Below are positions 48,245 through 58,368 of a stretch of 64,000 nucleotides of DNA, piece after piece. Made by a program: the position numbers and the translations under genes. The stretch is taken from the NCBI GenBank assembly GCA_037367405.1, contig JAZKJV010009329.1, positions 655,384 through 719,383 on the forward strand, given 5' to 3'. Below the pieces are notes generated by a model, which made no database searches, was not told where the DNA came from, and saw nothing but the letters and a program-made list of their open reading frames with translations. Every line of letters starts with the position of its first letter. Within the stretch, counting starts at the first letter, position 1. This DNA is from Ottelia alismoides. Its lineage: Eukaryota; Streptophyta; Magnoliopsida; Alismatales; Hydrocharitaceae.

Positions 48245-51001
48245 TGTCGCGACCCCGTTTCCCGGGTCGTCGGATCCTCCCATATCCGGATCTGGTTACT
48301 CAGCAATAATTTATTCAGCAATCACAACTAACATTCAGAAATATACTGCAAATAAAAATACTCGGAAGAAAGTATTTCAACACTTTTCCATTCACAAAAT
48401 ATAGTTCAGATGATACACTGTCCCACTATAACCATTTACATGTACATCAGCTTGAAAGGAAAATACACAAAATATTACTAACTACCTTAAAGAGTAAAGC
48501 TACTGTGGCTGGCTGGATGTCTAGTATGTAAGCCGGATGAATTTTAAAGTCCTTGCGATTGCTCACCGATACCTGTTGGGTTATCCATAAATCATAGGAT
48601 AAAAATTAGCGAATGCTAAGTAACGAAGAAGAGAAAAGCAAACAAATTGTGTAATTTTTCAAAACTTGATATCACAAAAATTTCATTCCTTTTCATTAAC
48701 TTAAGTCCTATTCCTTTCTATTCCTCATCAGGGATTAGTCCAGGGGAACCCCACCATTCTTGGACTCCGAAGCTGTGGATGCTTCAGGATTGGAGATTGT
48801 GTTGATCTTGGTAAGCTTATGCCACCGCACGTCGCCTCAACCAATCCTCCAATACTACCCTGACAATTTCCTTTTCTTTTATTAAACAAGGTCTCAACCC
48901 TCAGCCTGAAAAAAAACAAAAGAGCACACCGTCCTCGAGGACTCGATTGCTTAAAACCTCAGGCTAACATTTAATCATATAACCTAGCGGCTTTAAATAC
49001 ATGTTATCGTGACTCAGCCGCTATTGAACCACCCGTGCCTCCACATGGCACGACCACATCTTCCGTCGTTCCAACCCGAATATATTGGCTCCCGGTACCA
49101 CGCGTTGCAAAGCATTCAATTTGTGCGCACTTATCATAACAGGGCAACCGTGTACCACCTAGGTAGGGAAGTGCCAATACGGGTTCCTTCCGACAACCTA
49201 CAGGTTGCATGCCCGACCTGTAGTACTACTCCCAGTCATCCTTATCGTGACACAAGATCCTTTTTAGGATCCAACTCAAATCACACCAATTCACATGATG
49301 TAATTCTTTTGTTACGTCTTTGATTTGCATAAACCGCAATACTTAATGTCGACTCACATATATATTATTCATAACCATATATATACTCCTATTTATGCCT
49401 ATTTTAACTCCCAAACCCTAACTTTCAGAGCCAACGCATCAATTTGATGCGTAAATCTTATTTTAGTGGGAATCACAAAGCAATTCTTCAGACTTTTTCA
49501 AAAATAACCAAAATTAGGGTTCCTCGTAGCAAAGAATACAAAATCAAGAATTTCAATAATTTCGTATGAAAACCCAACAGCAAAAGGAAGGATTTCGTTA
49601 CCTAATCGAGCTCTCTCTCGTGTATGCAAGGCTTTATCGAGTTTCGTTTTTAGAAAGGCTAATTTAAGGCTCCTGAAAAGATCGAATTTCATTTTTCGTA
49701 TCAAAACGCTAAGAACATATTAAGAACGCGAAGAACGAACGAAGAACGCGAAGAACGCGAAGAACACGAAGAACGTCAAGAACATATTTTCTCTTAGAAA
49801 TTCGGCAGAGTTTTCCCTTATATCGGGATATATTTCTCGGAAAATTTCAGCAGAGTTTCCCCTTATATCGGGACATATTTCTAAATAAAAACGAAAAGAG
49901 TTTCCTCTATAAAATCAATCGAGAGGAAAATAGCAATGAAACTGAAAGAATATACTCAACAACAAGAGATGAAGAACCGGTAGACACCACACATCTTAGG
50001 TGAGTGAACGTGTGACGAATCACAGGGTCACTGACATGCACAGCCGCCCGCACCTAAGTAGGGTATTACACAGATTTCTCCATCAAAATAACTATAAATG
50101 CATAATACGAAGAATAGAAACATAAACGATGGAGAATTGGTAGACACCACGCCTCTTAGATGAGTGAACGTGTGACGAATCACAGGGTCACTGACGTGCA
50201 TAGCCGCCCGCACCTAAGTAGGGTGTTACACAGATTTCTCCTCGAACCACAACAGGAAAACGAATCGGAAAGAAATATGAATCAAAAACAAAACTTGGAA
50301 GAACAAGAGTATGAATTGAAAGCCTAGCTTACGAAGCAACTAAGAGAGGATCATACCTTTCTTCTCCTCGTTCTCCCGGCAGCGCTTCCCTAGCGCTCCT
50401 CCCTCGCCTCCCACTCCTCCTCCCAACCTCTCGACCCTAGCCCTTGGGGTGGTGGTGGTAGTGGAAGTTGTAGAGAATGAATGGGTAGGGGGGTCTATTT
50501 ATAGGCCCCAGAAAACCACTAACCCTGGTTAGAAAACCATGGTTTAGACCTTAACCATGGTTTAGCGGCCCATGGTTTTGGCCCATAGTTTTAGCCAAAA
50601 CTTATCCCAAACTTGGAGCCTAAGTTAGAACATTCTAGAGGATTCTAGATTCGCTAATGACGCTTAATTAACACTAATCGTGATTAACTTTCACTAATCG
50701 CGATTTAACTTTCGTGGCTTATGCTTATCTTTTGTTAACTGTTGATTAGTGTTTACTAATGATCATTAGCGGCTTTCAATCGTCATTAATTTATTTAATC
50801 ATGTTTAATTAGTCTTAATGACAGTCATTATGGATTAATGACATCTTAGCCTTCCTTACTTCTCTTTCTTCCGAAATTCATAACAAATCGAAACGAAGTC
50901 CGATTCACACGAAACAAATTCTGTTGGTTTCCTCTTTACGAGCCGGATCTTATTATATAGGATCCGAGATATGCCAAGTTAAAAGCTTTACAATTATAAC
51001 A
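48245..51001 (-). repeat. LTR copy B, complete 3' LTR of the chromovirus
   Basis: About 2757 bp, ends TGTTATAATTG (51001) and ..GGTCGCGACA (48245) in element sense. It contains the TATA box (50504-50495), the AAGAACGCG minisatellite (about 49720-49783) and two copies of the GGTAGACACCAC segment (about 49979-50061 and 50140-50223). The U3 boundary is chosen as the first of three TTTAAGGTTGTTAT repeats after the GAGGACGAGACTTCC block; the other two at 51043-51057 and 51070-51084 leave some doubt. It is the only copy here with a promoter. Confidence 0.85.
50495..50504 (-). promoter_or_regulatory. chromovirus LTR TATA box
   Basis: CTATAAATAG on the minus strand, a canonical plant TATA box. Transcription should start about 30 bp further on, near 50472, which would mark the U3/R boundary. 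Copy A begins about 54 bp beyond that point. Confidence 0.7.
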
Positions 51002-51084
51002 ACCTTAAAGGAAGTCTCGTCCTCGAGACTAGAAATGCAGGCATAACAACCTTAAAGAGGATTGAAATCATAACAACCTTAAAG
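50996..51084 (-). repeat. polypurine region with three copies of CTTTAAGGTTGTTAT
   Basis: The word ATAACAACCTTAAAG occurs at 50996-51010, 51043-51057 and 51070-51084. In element sense each is a purine-containing CTTTAAGG followed by TTGTTAT, the LTR start. Only the first is next to the GAGGACGAGAC block that precedes the LTR in related elements. The others look like duplicated LTR/polypurine junctions. Confidence 0.65.
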
Positions 51085-51129
51085 AGAATGAACGTCATGT
51101 CATGAACATATACATAATACATAATTTTA

Positions 51130-51942
51130 TTATTCAAACAAGTACGGATATTTCTCTCTCATTTCTACCTCAGGTTCCCATGTGGCTTCTTCAAACTCTT
51201 GGTTTCGCCACAATATTTTAACTAGAGGCACCTCTTTGTTTCTCAACTTCTTGATATCCCTTTCAAGTATTTGCACAGGTATCTCTTGGTATGTCATGTC
51301 TGGCTCAACATGTAAATCATCATAACTTATCTTATGCTCTGGATCCCTAATGTACTTTCTCATATTTGATACATGAAATACATCATGTATTGCCGAAAGA
51401 TGTGGAGGAAGTGCAAGTCTATAGGCAACTTTTCCAATCCGTTGAATAATTTCAAAGGGACCCACGAACCTGGGTGCTAACTTCCCACGCAAGCCAAACC
51501 TCTGAACACCCTTCATAGGTGATACTTTGAGAAATACAAAGTCGCCTACCTCAAATTCAAGGTCTCTTCTCCGGGTATCACTATAACTTTTCTGGCGACT
51601 CTGAGCAGTTAATAGTCTTTTTCTAGAAAGTTCTACAGCTTCCCGTGTCTCCTGAAGTCTATCTGAATCATAAAGGTTCTTTATTCCGACCTCTTGCCAA
51701 CACAAAGGAGTAGTACACTCTTGTCCATATAGTGCTTCAAATGGTGCCATGCCAATACTTGTATGGTAACTATTATTGTAGGTGAATTCTACAAGAGGCA
51801 AATGTTTAATCCACGATCCCTTCCATTCTAAGGCACATGCTCGTAGCATATCTTCTAGTGTTTGAATCGTACGTTCTGACTGACCATCTGTTTGTGGATG
51901 ATATGCTGTACTCAAGCATAGTTGTGTACCTAGGGCTTTCAT
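51130..51942 (-). pseudogene. pol: chromovirus integrase C-terminal half and chromodomain, separated by a frameshift
   Basis: Continues the polyprotein of 51939-55799 in another frame. The 270-codon frame opens in the integrase catalytic core: AYHPQTDGQSERT (residues about 13-25) holds the glutamate of the DDE triad, and LVEFTYNNSYHTSIGMAPFE follows at about 50-69. The C-terminal domain includes KLAPRFVGPFEI, and the end (about 205-268: PVQILERDIKKLRNKEVPLV..EEATWEPE) is a chromodomain of the type that targets chromoviruses to marked chromatin. The reading frame is lost by one base near 51963, between the second catalytic Asp and this Glu. In an active element this would be the end of one polyprotein cut by the element's protease. 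Confidence 0.9.
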
Positions 51943-54900
51943 GAAGTTCTCCCAATAGTGTGAGGTGAATCGTAATCTCGATCAGAAACTACTTCCTTCG
52001 GGATACCATGGAGGCGAATCACATGTGTAATATATAACTCAGCCAGCTGGTCTGGAGTGAAAGATAAGCTTATCGGAATGAAGTGTGCTACCTTTGTCAG
52101 ACGATCTATTATAACCCAGATACTATCTTTACTACCAGTCGTCTGAGGTAAGCCAGTAACGAAATCCATGGAAATGCTTTCCCATTTCCATTCAGGTATA
52201 GGGAGGGGTTGCAATAATCCTGGTGGCTTTTGGTGTGAAGCCTTTACCTGCTGGCAAGTGAAACATGAATTCACAAACTCAGCAACATCTTTCTTCATTC
52301 CCGGCCACCAAAAGTATGAATGAAGATCCTTATACATCTTCGTAATTCCTGGATGAATAGATAATCTAGAACAATGAGCTTCTCGTAAGATGTCTTTCCT
52401 TAGTTCAGGTGTGTTTGGTACACAAACTCTGTGATGATTATACAGTAAACCATCTTGTATCTGGAATCCCTCTATCTCATTCTTCTCAAGTTGTTGTTTT
52501 AAGTCTTTGAGGACTGGATCATCTTCCTGTCCTTTCTTTATTTTATCCCATATTTCTAGTTTGTATCGATGAGGAATAGTTATAGTATCAGCACTACTAT
52601 CAAATGGTTTCCATTCACTTAACGTTGATAGTAAACCCCAGAAGTGGATAGCACTCACTAACCCGGGTGAATAAGTTCTTCTGCTAAGGGCATCTGCTAC
52701 GACGTTCCCCTTACCAGGGTGGTAGGAGATAGTGCAATCATAGTCTTTCAACAACTCTAGCCACCGTCTCTGTCTCATATTGAGTTCCTTCTGATCAAAT
52801 AGATATTTCAAGCTTTTATGATCGGTGAAGATTTCAAAAGTAATACCATACAGGTAGTGTCTCCAAATCTTTAAAGCGAACACTACGGCAGCTAATTCAA
52901 GGTCATGTGTTGGGTAGTTCTTCTCATGTGTCCTGAGCTGTCGTGATGCATACGCAACTACCTTACCATGTTGCATAAGAACCGCCCCAAGTCCTTCTTT
53001 TGATGCGTCAGTGTACACTGTAAACCCTTCACTCCCGTAGGGTAGAGTAAGGATTGGTGTAGATGTTAGGCATTCTTTCAGTGTCTGAAAACTAGCTTCA
53101 CATGTATCAGACCATAAGAATGGGACCTCCTTTTGAGTTAGTCTAGTCATTGGCAATGCTATCCGTGAAAAGTCCTTCACGAATCTTCTATAATATCCAG
53201 CTAAACCCAGAAAAGATCGTATTTCTGTGACAGTCTTCGGGCGTTCCCAACACATCACCGCACTAACCTTTGTAGGATCAACTGATATACCTTCCCCAGA
53301 AATAACATGGCCTAAGAAAGATACTTCAGATAGCCAGAAGTCACATTTGCTATATTTAGCATACAGTTTGTTCTTCCTTAGAGTTTCAAGTGCCTTCCTG
53401 AGATGATGTTCATGCAGATACTTATCCTTTGAGTAAATAAGCACATCATCAATAAAGACTACTACAAAATGATCTAAGAACTCCTTGAATACTCTATTCA
53501 TGAGATCCATGAAGGCTGCTGGGGCATTTGTTAGTCCAAAAGGCATAACTAAGAATTCATAATGCCCGTATCTAGTTCGAAAAGCTGTCTTGGGAATATC
53601 TGTATCTTTAATTTTCAACTGATGGTATCCATATCTTAAATCAATCTTGGAATACACAGTTGAACCTTGTAACTGATCAAAGAGATCATCTATTCTTGGC
53701 AGAGGATACTTGTTCTTTATTGTCCTCTTGTTTAGTTGTCTATAGTCAATGCACAACCGCATCGAGCCATCCTTTTTCCTAACAAATAAGACAGGTGCAC
53801 CCCATGGTGAAGTACTAGGACGAATGAATCCTTTATCTAACAATTCTTGCAATTGTACCTTTAACTCTCGTAACTCAGCTGGTGCCATCCTATATGGAGG
53901 GATAGAGATAGGCTGAGTATCAGGTATGAGAGAGATTTCAAATTCAATCTCTCGCTCAGGTGGTAATCCAGGTAGTTCCTCTGGAAATACATCAGTAAAC
54001 TCGCAGACTATAGGCACATCTTCTATCATTCTTTCTGACCCTGATGTAGTGGATACATAAGCTAAATAACCTTGGCACCCTTGCTCTAACAACTGTTGTG
54101 CCTTCAATGTAGAGATATATTTGATATTATCATTGGATGTCTTTCCAATGAACTGGAACTCTATCGAGTTAGGAAGGTGGAATGTTACTGTCTTCTGGAA
54201 ACAGTCAAGACATGCATGATGCCTTTCTAGCCAATCCATTCCTAGTGTAAGATCAAAGTCCTCCATTTCGATTAGTAGTAGTGAAACAGGTAACTGATGT
54301 CCCGCTATCACTACTATGCAATTATCCAACATTTCTCGGATTATAAACACTTGTCCTCCTGGTCCCTTGATCAGATAGGACTGTTGTACTTCTACTGGTT
54401 TCTTACCCAAAGTGGGTACTAACCGTCGAGCAATAAATGAATGTGAAGCACCAGAATCAAATAAGGCATGTACTGAAAAGCCATGAATAGTAACGGTACC
54501 TCGTACGACTGTGCCTGAGTGGTAGGCTTGTTCCTCAGTAATTGCATTGAGCTGGCCATTAGGAATAGGCAAGCTTGAACCCGCAACACTTTGTGGTGGT
54601 TGTTGTGTAGAAGACGCTCCTTGTGAGCCTCGACCTCTACCATGTCTTCCTCCATGTGTTGCTCCATTGCTCGAGGTGGATGTTATACTATTAATTGGGG
54701 TTGATTTAAATCCTGAACCTCTCAACTTCGGACAATCTTTCTTGATGTGGCCTTCCTGATGACAGTAAAAACACACACGTGCTCCTGTTTGAGCTGAAGA
54801 TCCAGCCACAGAGGTGCTAGCTCCTGCTGCTGAGTCGCGGGGATATAGTGGAGGTCTAGAGAAACCCCTTCTTCCTGATAATTCCTGACCCAAGGTCTGT

Positions 54901-55799
54901 GGTGAGCTTATATTGAAACCGGCTGGATGATAGCGACGATCTCTACGATTATAATGTGCCTTGCTTTTGGATGGTCCACCATTAAAGTGGAAACTTCTTC
55001 TTTGGCGGTTTTCATCCCTCTCCATCTCAATACGAGAGGCGATGTCCATTGCTTCATCTACGGTTGTGGCTCTAAAACCAGCAAGCTTTTCTCGTAGATC
55101 TCCCTGAAGACCACTAACAAATTTGGTAAGACACTCTTGTGGTGAAGCTTCTAGAGCTGGTGAGTACCGTAGTAGCTCAGTAAAGTGGATATGATAATCT
55201 CGTACAGTCTTAGAACCCTGATTCAGAGTAGCCAACTCTCTCCTCTTTAATTCTTCCCAATGAGAGGGACAAAAGTGAGCTCGGAACCTTTCTTCGAAGA
55301 TATCCCATGGAACAGGATCTGCTAATTTCTTGGAAATGGCTCTCCACCATCGTCTTGCATAGTCTGCTAAGGAGTAATCAGCAAAGTGCACCCAAGTATC
55401 TGCTGGTGTGTGTATTATTCTCAGCATCCTACTGACGTCATCAAGCCATAATTCAGCCTCGGCAGGTGTCTCTATACCTTTGAATCGAGGAATTTTTCCC
55501 TTTCGGTAATTATCTAGTAATGTTTGGTGTCTAAGAAGGGCCTTCTCCATTGCTTCTTCAACCGGGGTAGGAGCAGACTCAGTTGAAGGATGGTAACTAG
55601 ATCCTTCCTCAGAAAGATGGACAGAACCTTCAATCCTAGCATCCGCAGGCTTAGATGCCTCGGGTCTCTCAGCCTGTGCATTGAGCCTCTCCTCCAATGC
55701 TTGTTGCCTTTGCCCCATGTCTTGGAGCATTGCCATCATAGCCGCTAATTGTCTAGACATGTCTTGGTCTGTCATGATCCTGGGATGAGTCAAGGTCAA
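51939..55799 (-). pseudogene. gag-pol: chromovirus Gag-Pol polyprotein, frameshifted in integrase
   Basis: 1286 codons without interruption. A gag region (about 1-330) is followed by a zinc knuckle [14 protein letters not shown] (about 342-355) that binds RNA; a protease with FDSGASHSF (Asp near 448); a reverse transcriptase with [11 protein letters not shown] and FIDDVLIYS (Asp pair near 785); an RNase H with [10 protein letters not shown] (near 930); an HHCC zinc region of integrase (about 1140-1180), its first catalytic Asp in SMDFVTGLP (near 1211) and second in VVSDRD (near 1275). The frame then runs into YDSPHT and a stop, where related integrases continue in the other frame. ATG 55799 is the longest start; the ATG at 55775 (MTDQDMSRQ) is equally plausible. 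All catalytic residues seen are intact, so one frameshift is the main coding defect. With no 5' LTR it also has no promoter. Confidence 0.95.
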
Positions 55800-55967
55800 A
55801 GGTCAGATCCTATATGTCTTAGCATGATGTACGTAAGGGACAATGACTTGTGAATGGTACTGCAGTCATTTATTAAGATCAAAGGATCTTAATACAACCT
55901 TAGTTTCTGAATACCGCTCATAGTTATTAATTACTAAATAAATTACTGGAGTAACCGGGCTCTGATA
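55800..55967 (-). other. chromovirus leader and truncated primer-binding site
   Basis: In element sense the insertion starts TATCAGAGCCCGGTTACTCC, an initiator-Met primer site (TGGTATCAGAGC) missing its first three bases. The TSD lies directly outside. About 170 bp of leader then leads to gag. There is no LTR on this side. An ORF reading across this junction (55866-56120) is a chance fusion of the outer element's frame with the leader. Confidence 0.8.
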
Positions 55968-55972
55968 GCGGC
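55968..55972. repeat. right target-site duplication GCGGC of the inner insertion
   Basis: Pairs with 44871-44875. Confidence 0.85.
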
Positions 55973-56500
55973 CTACGTGTTTGTTTTTAGTCTCCTGAAT
56001 GTTGGTGCACTCTCGATTTGGGATGATTTGGTCAAGATATTCAGAGAAGGTTGCTCCTGGGTGCGACCATGCATATGTCTCAGGATCGTAGAAGAAGGAT
56101 TTGTCTATTTTGAGATTCACGGGAATTAAAATACTGGGAAGAGTCTCCGCATGTTCGTTCTTAACTGATTTGATGTTGGAGCATTCCTATGTCGAGTTGA
56201 TGTAATCCATGTAGTCAGAATAGGTTGACCCAGGGTGTGCCCATGCATAAGTCTCTGGATCATAAGATTCATATAATCGATTCTCCATGGTTAGTGCAGC
56301 TGGGAATGGAGCAGGGGGGAGATTCTCTAAACCAATAGTCTCATCAACAACCGCTATCTCAGGTGTAGCAGTGGGGTACGGCTCTTCTACTGCTTCATGG
56401 TTACGGTTGTCAGGGGCTTCATGGGTTGCCTCAGAAAATCGTGGTTCCTCAAAGACTGTGTCAGATCAAAGTACTTCCAATGCTGTGAAATTGATTTCCC
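55973..56500 (-). pseudogene. Tat-element ORF: region with duplicated YDPETYAW motif
   Basis: Sense-strand frame upstream of the insertion point. A segment with YDPETYAWAHPGSTYSDY (about 56275-56222) is followed 130 bp later by YDPETYAWSHPGATFSEY (about 56097-56044), a direct internal duplication with the surrounding residues also similar (ECSNI and ECTNI). At least one stop separates the two, so the frame is decayed. I do not recognise the domain. It lies C-terminal to the protease-like region, where an autonomous element would have RT. Confidence 0.6.
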
Positions 56501-56840
56501 GAGTCTCACAATCAATAATTGCCTTAACCAATTCTAAGAATGGCTTTCCGAGAATAATTGGAGGCTGGGTGAATTATCCTTGATGCTCAATATCAATGAT
56601 CATGAATTCTCTTTTGAGCGGATCACCTTGGAATATCATGATGAAAGAAATGATTCCTCTCGACCGCTTTATCGATCGGTCAGCCAATTGAACAATCTCT
56701 CATATTTTCCTGATTGGTCCGAGTTTGAGTTCGTGAAATACAAAGGTCGGGAGGATATTGATCGGTGAATCGTCATCAATCCGAGCATGTGTGAAAATTG
56801 TATCTTTGATTTCACAGTCAAATCTGGGCAATCGCTTCAC
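56500..56840 (-). pseudogene. Tat/Athila-type aspartic protease region, decayed
   Basis: Translated on the minus strand it shows, in order, DDDSPINILPTFVFHEL (about 56780-56730), VQLADRSIKRSRGI (about 56696-56655), EFMIIDIEH (about 56612-56586) and PPIILGKPFLELVKAIIDC (about 56565-56510). Proteases of Tat/Athila elements have a D-x-G-A-S..NLLP site, a QLADRS word, an F-x-V-x-D word and an ILGRPFL word in the same order and spacing. Here the active-site Gly-Ala is not conserved and two or three stops interrupt the frame. The plus-strand ORFs at 56287-57119 are shadows. Confidence 0.75.
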
Positions 56841-57454
56841 TATGCGGTTCTTGGTTTTCTCCTCAACACCAAGGAGGAGGCCATTGACAAGATATGTCTT
56901 TCAGTCTTTGTTCTAATCCTGCCCGACTTTTTGATCATTACTTTATCCATTACAAATCTTTTAAGGTCGGGGAAGTGTTCAATTGCCTTTATAAAGGGAA
57001 GTTCAAACATCAATCTTCTTTCCATTGCTTCTCGTAAAGTAGGATCCAAATTCCTTAGATCTTCTTCAGATTCAATTTTTATATATTTTTCTGGATTTTC
57101 AATTTTTTGGTGTTTTTGAATATTCCTATTTTTTGGTATTTTCTGTGTGGTGTGATGATGTGGCGTGTTCCTCAGATGAGTAGGGGTTCTGGTGTTTAGA
57201 GTAAGAGTCAGAGGCATAGTCATTTCTAGGGGAATAATATGCAGAAGTGTCGATGCCAGAATCATCCCTAGGTTTTGAATATCCTCAAATTTTTCAATCT
57301 TAGTTCTAATCCTTTCCTCATTCATTTTTATATCTGATCTCCCAGAGAGTGAAATTAATTGGTCGGCAAATTTTTGAAATCTATCCTCCATTAATTCGAC
57401 TCTTTTATTTATCCTCGAAATGTCATCCTCAAAATTCTGTTCATGATCAATCAT
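56840..57454 (-). pseudogene. Tat-element ORF: coiled-coil and pre-protease region
   Basis: A 204-codon open piece. Residues about 7-40 (EDDISRINKRVELMEDRFQKF) look like a short coiled coil. The middle (57250-57100) reads better in a neighbouring frame as Ser/Asp/Tyr-rich sequence, so a frameshift pair is likely. The end (LRNLDPTLREAMERR, ELPFIKAIEHFPDLKRFV) resembles the linker before the protease of Tat/Athila polyproteins (typically ..IPLLDAIKQIP.YAKFLK). A recognisable retroviral-type gag core is not seen. Confidence 0.55.
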
Positions 57455-57550
57455 GGGAGCAGTCGATGTGTGTTCAATAATTTCATTTTCTATTTTTCGG
57501 TATGTGCTGAAAGGAGAGGTTCTCGGAATATCCGATATATGATCATTATT

Positions 57551-58368
57551 TTATGAAAATTTCTCCTCAAAAATCATGGAAGGAGGCTGCTTAGTGGAAG
57601 GATTTTGCGGGAATGTGTAGATCTCATACTCAACATGCCGTGACTCGGGCATGTAATCCTGGTTTGAGTAGAGTCTATTTCCATGGTCATGATTGATTGT
57701 ATCCTCAAATATTGGAGTCATACATGGTGCATATGTGTCGATATCATCCATTTGGTCCTCTGTATGTGTAGGTTGGTCGAAGGAGTTGTATTCAGGTTGG
57801 TCAGTAGGGATCTGATCTTCGCAGTTAATCCAACACTGATAATCGTTAAGTGTGGGTCTTTCCATCTGGGTTTGGTTTTTGGCCAGTCATGAGACTCAAA
57901 GGTATTTTGATCTTGAAATGGTTCATTAGCGAGAAACCGAGAATAAGACGGTTTAATCCAAGATGGTAAGTGGTCATGTGCAATCGGATGATTTGAGTAG
58001 GGATTCAATGAGGGGGTCCAACTCATCCGCGGGTGAAAGTCTCCCGCAAATGTTGGAGGATTATTGAAAGAAGAGGATGTAGTTGATTTGGGGCTAACCG
58101 AGACAAATTCATTTTCATAATATAGCTTTGATGGATTTTCAGATAAATGTTCGTCTATTTTTGAAAGAGCTGAAAGGAATGATGGGTTGGGTCTGCAATG
58201 ATTTTTATGATATGGATCCAGAGAGTTTTTGGACAAAAGTTCCATGATGAGGTTTAAATCAAGAAAGGAGAGAGATGATTGCACGAGATAATCAAAAGAA
58301 AATTTATCAAATATGCAGCTTTTGATCTTCGATATCCATTCACGTACACCAATGCAAACAGAAATCAA
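57551..58368 (-). pseudogene. N-terminal part of the Tat-element ORF
   Basis: Two overlapping sense-strand frames (58368-57718 and 57865-57551) join by a frameshift near 57850; a single stop at 57550 separates them from the next piece. The sequence is polar, rich in Asn, Ser, Pro, His and Asp, with no zinc knuckle and no known domain. ATG 58368 is the first start; an internal ATG at about 58245 (MELLSKNSLDPYHKNH) is also possible. The full ORF would have run from here to 44502 before the insertion, about 1.3 to 1.4 kb of this before the protease-like region. It may encode a gag substitute; I do not know its role. Confidence 0.5.

Larger units (their letters stand above)
44876..55967 (-). mobile_element. 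Tekay-type chromovirus insertion with abnormal structure, 11.1 kb
   Basis: In element sense (right to left): primer site without 5' LTR (55967), leader, gag-pol (55799-51130), polypurine region, complete 3' LTR (51001-48245), 1.2 kb of foreign Tat-element DNA (48244-47047), then an LTR copy lacking U3 (47046-44876). A 5-bp TSD GCGGC flanks the whole. The polyprotein order with C-terminal chromodomain and the Met-type primer site place it in the chromoviruses, most likely Tekay/Del. The two LTR copies differ at roughly 18 positions in about 2.17 kb by eye, so it is young. Confidence 0.85.

Noticed and set aside
44876..51001. Two independent chromovirus insertions, one solo LTR plus one full element
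   Set aside because: Only one TSD pair is found, at the outer ends. Copy A lacks U3, and the foreign DNA joins LTR ends directly without its own TSD.
55866..56120. 84-codon ORF spanning the insertion junction
   Set aside because: Its first part is the outer Tat frame and its last part is chromovirus leader read in a chance frame; the fusion was created by the insertion.
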